Positions 1 through 9,043 are shown, counted from the first letter of the stretch. The stretch: DNA of 35,740 bases from an uncultured Bacilli bacterium (GCA_905236535.1 CAJOQN010000061.1:1-35740); one strand, 5' to 3'. Made by a program: numbers and translations. Notes: generated by a model from the sequence alone, not told the origin.

Positions 1-47
1 GAAAAAGGTTTCTTAACAATTTATTTGTTAAGTCTAAAACGTAAATT

Positions 48-92
48 AAAAGGGGCTAAGTCACCTTATAGGTTTCTTAACAGCCCCTTTTT
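48..92. terminator. Bidirectional-looking terminator hairpin
   Basis: A ten-base stem (AAAAGGGGCT at 48-57 against its complement at 82-91) closes a loop that contains a second short stem (ACCT at 63-66 with AGGT at 70-73). On the plus strand it ends in five T; read on the minus strand it ends in TTTTAATT just after the HIT gene. It can end the HIT transcript, and possibly an unseen gene entering from the left. Confidence 0.65.
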
Positions 93-98
93 CATTGA

Positions 99-512
99 TT
101 AAAGTTGATCTTTGATTGATTTAGCAATCATCGGGAGATTGAGATCTTTGCTGTTATCTTTCATCTCAAGAATAAAGCCATCGCCCTTTTCATAACGAGG
201 GATGACATGGACATGGAAGTGATTAACACTTTGTCCCGCGGCTTCATAGCAGTTAGTGAGAATGTTGACACCTTTCGCTCCTAACATTTGGATTTGGACT
301 TGTCCAATTCTTTGAGCGACATCCATCACCTTATGGATGACTTCTTGAGGGGCCGCTAAAAAGTTATCGTAATGCTCTTTAGGAATGACGAGAACATGTC
401 CTTTTGTGACTTGAGAGATATCTAAGAAGGCTAAGACATCTTGGTCTTCAAAGATTTTATAACATGGAATTTCTCCACGAATGATTTTACAAAAAACATC
501 ATCTTGACTCAT
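99..512 (-). CDS. hit: HIT family hydrolase (histidine triad nucleotide-binding protein)
   Basis: A 137-residue cytoplasmic HIT-fold protein, expected to hydrolyse the phosphoramidate or anhydride bond of adenosine nucleotides (Hint/Hit branch). The histidine triad is visible as HFHVHVIPR, with His98, His100 and His102, and the N-terminal block FCKIIRGEIP is typical of the family. An upstream in-frame Met exists at 551, but the start at 512 is preceded by GAGGT eight bases away, and the family begins near MSQDD. A TATAAT with the extended TG motif lies just upstream. The neighbouring lipoprotein genes include a PrsA relative; in Bacillus subtilis hit and prsA are also close, so the arrangement looks ancestral. 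The physiological substrate cannot be told from the sequence. Confidence 0.93.
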   Translation of the reverse strand: MSQDDVFCKIIRGEIPCYKIFEDQDVLAFLDISQVTKGHVLVIPKEHYDNFLAAPQEVIHKVMDVAQRIGQVQIQMLGAKGVNILTNCYEAAGQSVNHFHVHVIPRYEKGDGFILEMKDNSKDLNLPMIAKSIKDQL

Positions 513-534
513 AATTAAGTACCTCGATAAAAAT

Positions 535-543
535 ATTATATCA
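535..543 (-). promoter_or_regulatory. Extended -10 promoter of the HIT gene
   Basis: On the minus strand the sequence reads TGATATAAT, a perfect -10 hexamer (535-540) with an extended TG one base upstream. The position of a -35 box is taken by the terminator of the preceding gene, so the promoter probably relies on the extended -10. Confidence 0.55.
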
Positions 544-550
544 CAAAACA

Positions 551-574
551 AAAGAGCGAGGGTTACTCGCTCTT
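551..574 (-). terminator. Rho-independent terminator of the lipoprotein operon
   Basis: AGAGCGAG (553-560) pairs with CTCGCTCT (566-573) around a five-base loop. On the minus strand the stem is followed by the T-rich tract TTTTGTTTTG, right after the stop of the downstream lipoprotein gene at 583. Confidence 0.75.
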
Positions 575-582
575 AAGAATTA

Positions 583-2319
583 TTAATCAAATAATTCTGG
601 ATAATTTGTCTTGAAGTAATTGTAGACGACTTGGTCGTGATAGAGAATACCAGCTTTATCTAACCAATGTTTGGTGGATAAGGTTTCATAGGTATCTTTT
701 TCAGCGACGACTTCACAGATTTCCATGACGAAGGTTTCAGCATCGTCTGGTCTTGTGACAGAATAACGGTTTTCGTTAATCTTGGAGAGCTTACTGGAGG
801 AAGCGGCTTCTAAGATTTGGACGATGTAGAAGGTTGAACCATCTTTATCGTAGAAGACCATATCTCTATCAGCAGAACCACTTTCAGTGGTTTCAGTCTT
901 AAGGAAGTAGGCTCCGTTAATTCTGGCGACGTATGGTGATTCGTTTACAGGTTTGGCATAGGTGTAGTTACCAGCTTCTCCTTGCCAACGATCCGCTTGA
1001 GCTTCTAAATCAGCTTTTTCGGTTAAGGCATTGGCGACACCAACGTTGAATAAACGGGAACGAAGGCTATCTGGTAAGTTGGTTAAGCCACCATCTTTGA
1101 TGTACCAACCGGTTTCGGTGTGGTCTCTTAAGTAGATTTCTCTCTCTTTGAGTTCTTTTCCAACTTCTTTGGTGTAAGTTCCGCCACCGGTGAAATCGCT
1201 TTCAACAGAAGTGTCACTTAATTGAGGATCATCTTTAATTTTGAGATAATCTTCCATCATGTCACCATATTCGGTGCCTTTGTAATAATCATTGGTGGAA
1301 TCATATTCGAAGCCGTTAGAAGCGACGAGAAGAGCTTCTTCTTCGGCGCTTAAGTCCGCACCTTTCCAAGCGTTACTTAAAATCTTTAAGGTATCAAGAT
1401 TAACAGTGTTATTACCATTTGGTTCGGCAAGGATATAATCATTGACGAATTGGTTGACTAAGTAACGGGCTGCGAGTGGGTATTCGTTGTTTGTTTTGAT
1501 GGAGACAATATTCACTTTACGAGCATAGCTACGTCCTAAAGTATTATATTGTTCATCTAAGATATATTGTTCGACGAGCATTTCTTTATAGATTTGTGGA
1601 ACAATTTTATCTTCAACATAAGTGTTATTACCATCGGAGTATAAACCCCAGTAATATCCCTTATTTAAGATTCCGGCGTTGAAGACATCAACATCTTCGA
1701 TGGCAGGATCAAGTAATCCTGTATAGGTGGTGACGGTCGCTGGAGAATTAACTTTTTCTAAGTTATTTCTTAAGCTCATTAAGTATTTTTCTTCTCTGAA
1801 GATGCTTCTATCGGAATAGGAACCACCAGAGATGTCTTGATACATTTTTTTCGCCACTCTCTTTTCGATGTTGTTGAAACGTTCTTTAACGCGGTCTTTT
1901 TCGCTTTGAGATGCATTGGCATCTTCGGCGACTTCTGTACCTTCATCATCAACACGTTTGCCATCATCGTTGACGGTCCAATAAGCTTTATGACCTTTAA
2001 CAAAGTCATCGACATTGGTTCCATCTTTGACGGTGAATAAGGTGTCATCACCATCTTTATATCCTTTGACATATTGATCGTAAGGACCAAAGATGCTGAC
2101 AGCGTATTGATAAAGAACTTTTTCTAAGGTTTGACTTGCGACGTTGTTTTCATGAATATCATCATAGATGATAGACATAAGGTTGTTATAAAGATCATCG
2201 TCGACATTCATCACTTTGTCGTCTTTATAGCCGGTTGGCTTAGCGATGATTTCGGAGCATGCGCTTAAGGTTAATAAGGAAGCTGCACCTAAGACTAAGA
2301 GTTTAATTTTATTTTGCAT
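583..2319 (-). CDS. Large lipoprotein, degenerate PrsA-like paralogue
   Basis: A 578-residue predicted lipoprotein: a hydrophobic signal (IKLLVLGAASLLTL) followed by the lipobox LSAC, so the mature protein would be anchored by its lipidated Cys on the outer face of the membrane. The start at 2319 is chosen over 2343 because an AAGGAG ribosome site stands nine bases before it and it gives a normal signal length. The next ~50 residues resemble those of the upstream gene (a DDDLYNNLM...LEKVLYQYAV pattern), and a late block FYIVQILEAA looks like the end of a parvulin domain, but the parvulin RHIL and loop motifs are not recognisable. It overlaps the upstream gene by 11 bases. I infer a diverged, possibly catalytically dead foldase or substrate-binding partner. 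Function unproven. Confidence 0.7.
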   Translation of the reverse strand: MQNKIKLLVLGAASLLTLSACSEIIAKPTGYKDDKVMNVDDDLYNNLMSIIYDDIHENNVASQTLEKVLYQYAVSIFGPYDQYVKGYKDGDDTLFTVKDGTNVDDFVKGHKAYWTVNDDGKRVDDEGTEVAEDANASQSEKDRVKERFNNIEKRVAKKMYQDISGGSYSDRSIFREEKYLMSLRNNLEKVNSPATVTTYTGLLDPAIEDVDVFNAGILNKGYYWGLYSDGNNTYVEDKIVPQIYKEMLVEQYILDEQYNTLGRSYARKVNIVSIKTNNEYPLAARYLVNQFVNDYILAEPNGNNTVNLDTLKILSNAWKGADLSAEEEALLVASNGFEYDSTNDYYKGTEYGDMMEDYLKIKDDPQLSDTSVESDFTGGGTYTKEVGKELKEREIYLRDHTETGWYIKDGGLTNLPDSLRSRLFNVGVANALTEKADLEAQADRWQGEAGNYTYAKPVNESPYVARINGAYFLKTETTESGSADRDMVFYDKDGSTFYIVQILEAASSSKLSKINENRYSVTRPDDAETFVMEICEVVAEKDTYETLSTKHWLDKAGILYHDQVVYNYFKTNYPELFD

Positions 2320-4132
2320 AGTAGCAAGCTCCTTCTTTCGCAAATGCGGGATCAGTACTGGCGTCTTTGAATTTTAAGGCACACATCTCAGGAATGAGAC
2401 GTTCTTCAGTACGGTTTGCTTCTTGAATGGTGATAAGTTCGAGATAGGATCTCCAACTGCTATTCATGGTTTCTGCAGCATTCCAAAGATTATATTCTCT
2501 TTGAGAAGCAATGTAGTTTGCGACTAATTCTTCTAAATTGATATTATCGTTGGAAAGGAATTCAATGTTTTCACCTTCTTCTTCAACAAAGTATTCGTAT
2601 AAACGATAGCTATATGTTGAATCGAAGTTCTTGATGGTGTTCTTTAATTCTTCTGCTCTATCTTTGTAGACAGATTTATTAGTGGTGTTTTCATATGTAA
2701 CATATGTTTTGACACTAGAGTCATAGCCTTCATCACCTGGGATTAAAGCATCAGGATTGTAGTAAGCTTGTAAATCGGAGTCGGTAATAGCCTTTTCTAA
2801 AATCATGAAGTGAATACCGTGTTGTGAACGAACGGCGATGATTGGACGGCCTAATTCATCGGTTAAGATACCTTGGTTTGCCGCTAAAGAGATGTTATCA
2901 AGATGACGGAAACCAGTCTTTGTGGAATCAGCACCTAATAATGGAAGGCTGGTATCAACATCTGTTGTGGCAGTAATTTCACCATTATAACTACCTTCTG
3001 GTAAAACGTTGTTGGTAATGACAAAGACATTGTGTCTGTTGAGATATTTATTCCAATAAATGTTTCTTGGATAATAATGTTCATTACCTTCGTTGACTTC
3101 TTTACCGGTGGAATCGGTGGTGTCTTCACGTAATTCGTTAATTTTAACGAAAGCGTTATATGGGACATAGCCTAAACCAATTTCATTTAATTTTTCAGTA
3201 ACGGTCTTTTGTTTGTTTAAACCATTACCTTCAGAATCGGTGTCAAGGAAGTCACCAGTTAATCCAAGTCCTTCAGATAAGTCTTGGATTTCGCTTGTGG
3301 TATTTTGAGAATAGATCGCATCATAAGCATAGATACCAAGTTTGAATTCGTTGACGAATGAAGTACTTGTATCCATGATGCCGACAGAACCATATTTTTC
3401 CGCACTTCCGGAATCACCACTTAAGTCGTGAGCAATTTCACCAAAGGTGGATTTGCCATCGAATAAAGCCTTAACAACTGTATATAAGCTAAGGGCTTCA
3501 TTAGAAGTAATAGTTCCATTATAGAAGCTGGATTCACCACCAGAGACACTGGTAAGGATATGTCTGATGTGATATGGGAATTTTGAAGCGGCTTTATCTG
3601 TTTGAGTTAAGCCGATATATTCCTTTAATAAATCTTCTTTGTTAACTCTGAAGTACCAATCTTTAATTTCTTCTTCTTCGGATTGATAAATTAATTTTTG
3701 TAAGAGTTCTTTTTCGTTTTCAACTCCGTGGTTTTCGAGAACTTTTTCCCATTCTTCTTTATAGTTGCCACCTTTATTTTTGGCTTCTTTCTTTAAGCCA
3801 GCGATTTCGTTTTTGGCATCTTGTTGAATTTGAGAATAACTTCTCTTTGTGGTTTCACCGCTTTGAGAAACCTCTTTGAGCTTGCTGTTATCGTTTTGGA
3901 ATTCATAACGAACAAGAACTTCAAGCATGGCATCATAAATCTTTCCAATACCTGCAGAGGTTTTTAAGTAATCATAGTAGACGCTATCGGTTAATACATC
4001 TACTTCTTGTCCGTCATATCCTTTGAATGTTACAACGGCTTTCTCATTAGAGGTGACCTTCCCGCAGGAAGTCATAGCAAGTGAAGCAATGAAAGCAGTA
4101 ACTAAACTAACTGATAGTTTACTTTTCTTCAT
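2309..4132 (-). CDS. PrsA-like parvulin peptidyl-prolyl isomerase lipoprotein
   Basis: A 607-residue lipoprotein (signal VSLVTAFIASLAMTSC, lipidated Cys23) expected to fold secreted proteins outside the membrane. A parvulin domain can be followed: FPYHIRHILTS at about 185-195 (the family's RHIL strand), FGEIAHDLSGDSGSAEKYGS at about 230-249 (the usual lA...S.d.gsa..gG block), and a final strand AVRSQHGIHFMIL near 437-449. About 150 residues without parvulin character separate the last two blocks, and the whole protein is roughly twice the usual PrsA length, so the domain carries an insertion. The N-terminal part (30-180) is charged and helical, like SurA/PrsA chaperone arms. The start has a strong AAGGAGG site. 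First gene of a two-gene operon with its shorter paralogue. Confidence 0.78.
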   Translation of the reverse strand: MKKSKLSVSLVTAFIASLAMTSCGKVTSNEKAVVTFKGYDGQEVDVLTDSVYYDYLKTSAGIGKIYDAMLEVLVRYEFQNDNSKLKEVSQSGETTKRSYSQIQQDAKNEIAGLKKEAKNKGGNYKEEWEKVLENHGVENEKELLQKLIYQSEEEEIKDWYFRVNKEDLLKEYIGLTQTDKAASKFPYHIRHILTSVSGGESSFYNGTITSNEALSLYTVVKALFDGKSTFGEIAHDLSGDSGSAEKYGSVGIMDTSTSFVNEFKLGIYAYDAIYSQNTTSEIQDLSEGLGLTGDFLDTDSEGNGLNKQKTVTEKLNEIGLGYVPYNAFVKINELREDTTDSTGKEVNEGNEHYYPRNIYWNKYLNRHNVFVITNNVLPEGSYNGEITATTDVDTSLPLLGADSTKTGFRHLDNISLAANQGILTDELGRPIIAVRSQHGIHFMILEKAITDSDLQAYYNPDALIPGDEGYDSSVKTYVTYENTTNKSVYKDRAEELKNTIKNFDSTYSYRLYEYFVEEEGENIEFLSNDNINLEELVANYIASQREYNLWNAAETMNSSWRSYLELITIQEANRTEERLIPEMCALKFKDASTDPAFAKEGACYYAK

Positions 4133-4169
4133 TATTCTTCTTCCTCCTTAAAAAATGAATAGCGTTATT

Positions 4170-4198
4170 ATTGTATAGACCTGCGATATTCTTTTCAA
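4170..4198 (-). promoter_or_regulatory. Promoter of the PrsA-like operon
   Basis: Read on the minus strand: TTGAAA (4193-4198), a 17-base spacer, then TACAAT (4170-4175), close to the housekeeping consensus and 38 bases before the start codon at 4132. The rest of the 4133-4350 intergenic region is AT-rich and shows no further feature I can support apart from the sufC promoter. Confidence 0.65.
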
Positions 4199-4300
4199 TA
4201 ATATTTTTTAAAAAATATCAAAAATATCAAATTTACATATACGCGTGAGGCAAAAACAGGACCCTTTTCTTATCCTATTTATTGATTTTGAGCATTTCAT

Positions 4301-4327
4301 TTGTAAATATAGGTAACCCTCTATAAA
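4301..4327 (+). promoter_or_regulatory. Probable promoter of the suf operon
   Basis: TTGTAA (4301-4306) and TATAAA (4322-4327) with a 15-base spacer, shorter than ideal, lie 24 bases before the sufC start. No iron-responsive operator was recognised. Confidence 0.4.
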
Positions 4328-4350
4328 ATAACTAAGGTTGAGGTAAAGGT

Positions 4351-5169
4351 ATGTCAACATTACGAATTAAAGATTTATATGCTGAAGTTGAAGGCAAGAT
4401 GATTCTTAAAGGATTGAATCTTACGGTCAATGAAGGTGAAACAGTGGCCCTTTTGGGTAGAAACGGACATGGAAAGTCTACTTTATTAAATGTCATTATG
4501 GGTCATCCAAGATACAAGGTGGTCTCTGGATCCATCTTTTTAGATGATCTAAATATTTTAGAAATGTCTCCAGATCAAAGAGCAAAAGCTGGTTTATTCT
4601 TCGGAATGCAATATCCAAGTGAAGTTCCTGGAGTGAATAATTCTGATTTTTTAAGAGTCGCTTTAAACGCTCGTTTGGACAAACCTGTTTCGACTTATAA
4701 ATTCTATAAAATGTTAGACGCAGCAACCAAAGAATTAGACATGCCTTTTGACCTTGCAACCCGCTCTCTCAACGAAGGTTTTTCAGGCGGAGAAAAGAAG
4801 AGAAATGAGATATTGCAACTTATCCTACTTGAACCAAAAATATCTATGCTTGATGAAATCGATTCTGGCTTAGATGTTGATGCTATTAATGTTGTTGCAA
4901 AAGCCATTAACAAAGAAAAAGATAAAGGTCATGGATTCCTTGTAATTTCTCACTATGCGAGACTTTTTGAAATTGTTAAAGCCGACCGTTCGGCGGTCAT
5001 GATTGATGGCAAAATCGTTCTTGAAGGTGGCCCTGATTTAATCAGTAAGATTGATAAAGAAGGATACGAATTCCTCAAGATCGAATATGGTATTGATATT
5101 GAAAAAGAAGAAAAAGAAATGAATGCAACTTCGCTTGGTTCTTGCGGTGTTAAAGAAGCTATTAAATAA
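4351..5169 (+). CDS. sufC: Fe-S cluster assembly ATPase SufC
   Basis: ABC-type ATPase of the SUF system; it works in a soluble SufBCD complex in the cytoplasm, where ATP-driven dimerisation opens the SufB-SufD scaffold for cluster assembly. Visible are the Walker A GRNGHGKST (36-44), the signature loop FSGGEKKRNE (about 144-153) and the Walker B SMLDEIDSGLD, whose IDSGLD is typical of SufC. Length is 272 residues against about 250-260 in the family; the extra residues are a charged C-terminal tail. The start has a GAGGT site. First gene of a compact sufCDSUB operon, two bases ahead of sufD. Confidence 0.97.
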   Translation: MSTLRIKDLYAEVEGKMILKGLNLTVNEGETVALLGRNGHGKSTLLNVIMGHPRYKVVSGSIFLDDLNILEMSPDQRAKAGLFFGMQYPSEVPGVNNSDFLRVALNARLDKPVSTYKFYKMLDAATKELDMPFDLATRSLNEGFSGGEKKRNEILQLILLEPKISMLDEIDSGLDVDAINVVAKAINKEKDKGHGFLVISHYARLFEIVKADRSAVMIDGKIVLEGGPDLISKIDKEGYEFLKIEYGIDIEKEEKEMNATSLGSCGVKEAIK

Positions 5170-5171
5170 AT

Positions 5172-5984
5172 ATGAATTTCTCCCAATATTTAAAACAATT
5201 CAATGATAAAGATTATGACATCATGTCAATGAATGATGATTCTTTTGCTTTTATTGATGACGATGAAACTTTAAATATTTTTATTAAAGAAAATAGTGTC
5301 ATTTCAATTTCTTTTGGGGATTTCATAAGTGATGATTTTAACAATATTTGTTTTAGACTTTTACAAGGTGCTAAAGTTCAACTTTTTGGACTTCTCACCG
5401 AAGTTGTTCCCACTTTAAATGTTCACATAATTTTAGAAAAAGATGCGGAAATTGGGTGCTTTTTCCTCGATTTTATGGAAAAAACAAACAAAACATTAGT
5501 GACTATTGATCTTAATGGAGAAGGTTCTAAAGCTACATGGAAACTTGCTTCTTTAGCGAGAGAAAACGACAATAAAGAATTTGATGTTTATATTAATCAC
5601 TATTATCGAAATACCTATGCTTTAAGCGAGAATTATGGCATCGCAAAAGATAGTTCTCGACTTGTCTTTGATGGTATTAGTGATATTAAAAATGGAGCGA
5701 TTGGGTCTTCGACTAGACAAGTTGCTAAAACTGTTTTGTTCGACGATGAAGCAAAGGCTAAATCTATGCCTATTTTGAAAATTTCTGAGAATGATATTAG
5801 CGCTTCACACGCCACCAGTGTGGGAACCTTGAACGAGAACGAAGTTTTCTACCTCACATCTCGTGGTATCAGTGAAGAAATGGCCAAAAACCTTATCACT
5901 TTAGGATATTTTAATCCTATCATTTCAAAGTTTGATGAAAAGGCTCAAAAAGAAATTCAAAAATTAATTAAGGAGAGGATGTAA
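5172..5984 (+). CDS. sufD: Short SufD-type scaffold protein of the SUF complex
   Basis: SufD partners SufB in the SufBCD scaffold. Only 270 residues are present, against about 420-440 in Bacillus or E. coli. The C-terminal half is clearly SufD/SufB-like: SRLVFDGISDIKNGAIGSST, then SHATSVGTLNENEVFYLTSR with the His and Glu found at the SufB-SufD interface, and the terminal helices RGISEEMAKNLITLGYF. The N-terminal region and part of the beta-helix are missing, but the frame is open and followed directly by sufS, so this looks like a naturally reduced form rather than a broken gene. The start lies two bases after the sufC stop and has no strong ribosome site; translational coupling is likely. 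Confidence 0.9.
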   Translation: MNFSQYLKQFNDKDYDIMSMNDDSFAFIDDDETLNIFIKENSVISISFGDFISDDFNNICFRLLQGAKVQLFGLLTEVVPTLNVHIILEKDAEIGCFFLDFMEKTNKTLVTIDLNGEGSKATWKLASLARENDNKEFDVYINHYYRNTYALSENYGIAKDSSRLVFDGISDIKNGAIGSSTRQVAKTVLFDDEAKAKSMPILKISENDISASHATSVGTLNENEVFYLTSRGISEEMAKNLITLGYFNPIISKFDEKAQKEIQKLIKERM

Positions 5985-7220
5985 ATGTATAAAGTAGATG
6001 AAATTCGCAAACTCTTTCCGATGTTAAATCCTCAAAAAACGATGCAAGGAAAACCTTTAGTGTTCCTTGATAATTCATCGACTACTTTTAAACCTACATG
6101 CGTGATTGACGCGCTTGATAAATATTATCGCGAAGAGACCTCTAATTCCCATCGTGGAGACTATGATCTTTGCTACAATATGGACCAAGAATTATTAGAG
6201 GCCAGAAAAGCGGTTGCCAATTTTGTAAATTGCGATGTAAATGAAGTCGTTTTTACAAGTGGAACAACAATGTCTATAAACCTTGTCGCGTGGTGTTATG
6301 GCATGAAATTCTTAAAAGAGGGTGATGAAATCCTTCTTTCGGAAGCCGAACACGCCTCTAATTTGCTACCATGGTATAAAGTTGCCTCTTTAAAAGGAGC
6401 AAAATTATCATTTGTGCCTCTTGATAAAGAAGGTAGAGTGACTCTTGAAAATGTCAAGAAAGCATTAAATAAAAACACTAAGATTGTCTCATTGGCGCAT
6501 ATCGGCAATGTCATGGGATTCATGATTGATGTCAAAGGCATTGCCAAAGCTGCTCATGAAGTTGGGGCTATTATGGTGGTTGATGGAGCCCAATCAGTGC
6601 CACATATTAAAACAAACTTTAAAGATTGGGATATTGATTTTCTCGCTTTCTCTTCTCATAAGATGTGTGGGCCAACTGGAGTTGGGGCCTTAATTGGAAA
6701 ATATGAACTTTTAGAAAAGATGGATCCTTTATTCTCTGGTGGGGGAATGAATATCACATTTGACACAAATGGAGATGTTGAATATTTAGAAGCACCAGTC
6801 AAATTTGAATCCGGAACTTTAAATCTTGCCGGGATTATGGGGTTTAAAGCTGCGATTAATTTCATTGATGAACTTGGCATTGATAACATTCATCTACACG
6901 AAAGAGAACTTCGCGAATATGCGATTAACGAATTAGAAAAATTAGATAATGTTATTATGTATAATAAAAACGCTGAAGGAAGCATGATTACCTTTAATGT
7001 CAAAGGAGTTTTTGCTCAAGATGAAGCAACCTTATTAAATTCAAAAGGTATTGCGGTTAGAAGCGGACAACATTGTGCGAAAATTTTAAATGGTTTTTTA
7101 GAAACCCCAGCGACTGTCCGTATGTCGATTGCTTTATATACGAATAAAGGAGATATTGATGCTTTTGTGGAAGCACTTAGAAATGGAGGAGATATTCTTG
7201 ATGCCTATTTCAATGACTAA
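5985..7220 (+). CDS. sufS: SufS cysteine desulfurase
   Basis: PLP-dependent class V aminotransferase-fold enzyme that takes sulfur from cysteine as a persulfide and passes it to SufU for cluster assembly. Length is 411 residues, as expected. PLP Lys226 lies in SSHKMCGPTG, the cofactor-contacting His123 in AEHASN, and the persulfide Cys364 in RSGQHCAK. The start directly follows the sufD stop and has an AAGGAG site. The 3' end overlaps sufU by 20 bases, in keeping with tight coupling of the SufS-SufU sulfur relay. Confidence 0.97.
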   Translation: MYKVDEIRKLFPMLNPQKTMQGKPLVFLDNSSTTFKPTCVIDALDKYYREETSNSHRGDYDLCYNMDQELLEARKAVANFVNCDVNEVVFTSGTTMSINLVAWCYGMKFLKEGDEILLSEAEHASNLLPWYKVASLKGAKLSFVPLDKEGRVTLENVKKALNKNTKIVSLAHIGNVMGFMIDVKGIAKAAHEVGAIMVVDGAQSVPHIKTNFKDWDIDFLAFSSHKMCGPTGVGALIGKYELLEKMDPLFSGGGMNITFDTNGDVEYLEAPVKFESGTLNLAGIMGFKAAINFIDELGIDNIHLHERELREYAINELEKLDNVIMYNKNAEGSMITFNVKGVFAQDEATLLNSKGIAVRSGQHCAKILNGFLETPATVRMSIALYTNKGDIDAFVEALRNGGDILDAYFND

Positions 7221-7638
7221 CGAAATGATGAGAGCGATTATTATGGATCATTATTCTAACCCCATCCATAAAGTTGCCCCAAAAGATGATAGCTATCAAA
7301 GAATCCATATGCATTCTGATAACTGCATCGATGACATTGATGTTTTTGTCAAATTTGATAACGATGTTATCGTTGATGCCTGTTTTACAGGGATTGGATG
7401 CACAATTTCAACCGCGTCCACTGACGTGATGTGTGAATTAATCATTGGCAAAAATAAAGAGGAAGCTAATTATTTAATCGAACAATTTATGCATATGATG
7501 CATGAAGAACATTTTGATGAAGAAGCTTTAGAAGAAGCTAATGCTTTTGTTAATACTTCGAAACAAGCCGCCCGTATTAGATGTGCGACTATTGGTTGGA
7601 GAGCCATCGACTCCATTATTAAAGACGAGAATAAATAA
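7201..7638 (+). CDS. sufU: SufU zinc-dependent sulfurtransferase
   Basis: IscU-like protein of 145 residues that in Firmicutes accepts the persulfide from SufS by zinc-ligand exchange and carries it to SufBCD. The zinc/sulfur ligands are in place: Cys42 and Asp44 (NCIDDID), Cys67 (GIGCTIS) and Cys128 (RIRCATIGW), matching the positions in Bacillus SufU. An open frame extends upstream to 7129, but GGAGG at 7185-7189 and the family N-terminus support the start at 7201, inside the 3' end of sufS. Confidence 0.95.
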   Translation: MPISMTNEMMRAIIMDHYSNPIHKVAPKDDSYQRIHMHSDNCIDDIDVFVKFDNDVIVDACFTGIGCTISTASTDVMCELIIGKNKEEANYLIEQFMHMMHEEHFDEEALEEANAFVNTSKQAARIRCATIGWRAIDSIIKDENK

Positions 7639-7639
7639 A

Positions 7640-9043
7640 ATGAGTGATAAGATTAAATTTCAAGAAGAACAACAAAGAAAGTACGGATTTAAAGACCAAG
7701 ATGTTTCAATTATGAACACTGGTAAGGGTCTTTCTGAAGAAGTGGTCAGGACCATTTCTAAGATTAAGAACGAACCTGATTGGATGCTTGAATTCCGTTT
7801 GAAAGCTTTAAAAGCTTTTAATTCTTTGAAGATGCCTTCTTATGGCCCAAATATGGATGATGTGGATTTTGATTCTTATACCTATTATACAAGAGTGAGT
7901 GATAAAGACGCTCAAAGTTGGGATGATGTTCCAGAAACCGTTAAAAATACCTTTAATAAACTTGGTATTCCTGAAGCTGAACAAAAATTCCTTTCTGGAG
8001 TTAATACTCAGTATGAATCCGAGATGGTTTATCACAATATGCTTAAAGAGATTGAAGATAAAGGCGTTGTTTTTGTTTCCACTGAAATGGGATTAAAACT
8101 CTATCCAGAACTTTATAAGAAATATTTTGGTAGCGTTGTTCCAATTGCTGATAATAAATTCTCCGCTTTAAATAGCGCGGTTTGGTCTGGTGGATCCTTT
8201 ATCTATGTTCCAAAAGGAGTGCATCTTGATAAGCCACTTCAATCATATTTTAGAATTAACAATGAAAAAACGGGTCAATTTGAAAGAACTTTAATTGTGG
8301 TCGATGAAGGAGCAAGTGTCCACTTTGTGGAAGGTTGTACCGCTCCTGCATATTCTAAAGATTCTTTACACGCAGCAGTCGTAGAGATTGTTGTTTTAAA
8401 AGATGCAAAATGTCGTTATACGACAATTCAAAACTGGTCGACAAATATTATCAATATGGTGACCCAAAGAGCCGCGGTTTTTGAAAATGGAACGATGGAA
8501 TGGGTGGATGGTAATATTGGTTCTTATAAGAACATGAAATATCCAGCCTGTATCTTAAAAGGTGAAGGGGCCAAAGGCACTGCTATTTCCATTGCGGTTG
8601 CCGGTCGAAATCAATTTCAAGATAACGGGGCAAGAATGATTCATGAAGCACCAAATACTTCTTCCAGAATTATTTCAAAATCAATTGTCAAGAATGGTGG
8701 AACTGCGAATTATCGTGGAACTGTTAGATTATTAAACAAGGCTAAAAACAGTCGTAGTCATATTGAATGTGACACTCTTATTTTGGATAACCTTTCAAAC
8801 AGTGATACTTATCCAAAGAACGAAGTTTATAATAACGAATCATTTATTGAACACGAGGCCACCGTTAGTAAAATCAATGAAGATCAACTCTTTTATTTAA
8901 TGTCTCGTGGGCTTAAAGAAAGCGAAGCAACCCAGATGATTATCATGGGATTTATCGAGCCATTCGCTAAGGAATTACCGATGGAATATGCGGTTGAACT
9001 CAATCAATTAATCAAGATGGATATGGAGGGTAGTGTCGGTTAA
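7640..9043 (+). CDS. sufB: SufB Fe-S scaffold subunit
   Basis: The main scaffold on which the cluster forms in the SufBCD complex. 467 residues, the usual length. Typical blocks are KYGFKDQDVS near the N-terminus, CRYTTIQNWS, the YRGTVRLLNKAKNSRSHIEC stretch holding the Cys that accepts sulfur, and HEATVSKINEDQLFYLMSRG with the conserved Glu and His region. The frame is open far upstream inside sufU, but ATG 7640, one base after the sufU stop, gives the family N-terminus. The last gene of the suf operon, one to two bases before mnmG, so mnmG is probably read from the same transcript. Confidence 0.97.
   Translation: MSDKIKFQEEQQRKYGFKDQDVSIMNTGKGLSEEVVRTISKIKNEPDWMLEFRLKALKAFNSLKMPSYGPNMDDVDFDSYTYYTRVSDKDAQSWDDVPETVKNTFNKLGIPEAEQKFLSGVNTQYESEMVYHNMLKEIEDKGVVFVSTEMGLKLYPELYKKYFGSVVPIADNKFSALNSAVWSGGSFIYVPKGVHLDKPLQSYFRINNEKTGQFERTLIVVDEGASVHFVEGCTAPAYSKDSLHAAVVEIVVLKDAKCRYTTIQNWSTNIINMVTQRAAVFENGTMEWVDGNIGSYKNMKYPACILKGEGAKGTAISIAVAGRNQFQDNGARMIHEAPNTSSRIISKSIVKNGGTANYRGTVRLLNKAKNSRSHIECDTLILDNLSNSDTYPKNEVYNNESFIEHEATVSKINEDQLFYLMSRGLKESEATQMIIMGFIEPFAKELPMEYAVELNQLIKMDMEGSVG

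Noticed and set aside
1837..2040. Open frame antisense to the lipoprotein gene, with hydrophobic residues
   Set aside because: It lies wholly inside a well-supported gene, has no ribosome site and no recognisable motif.
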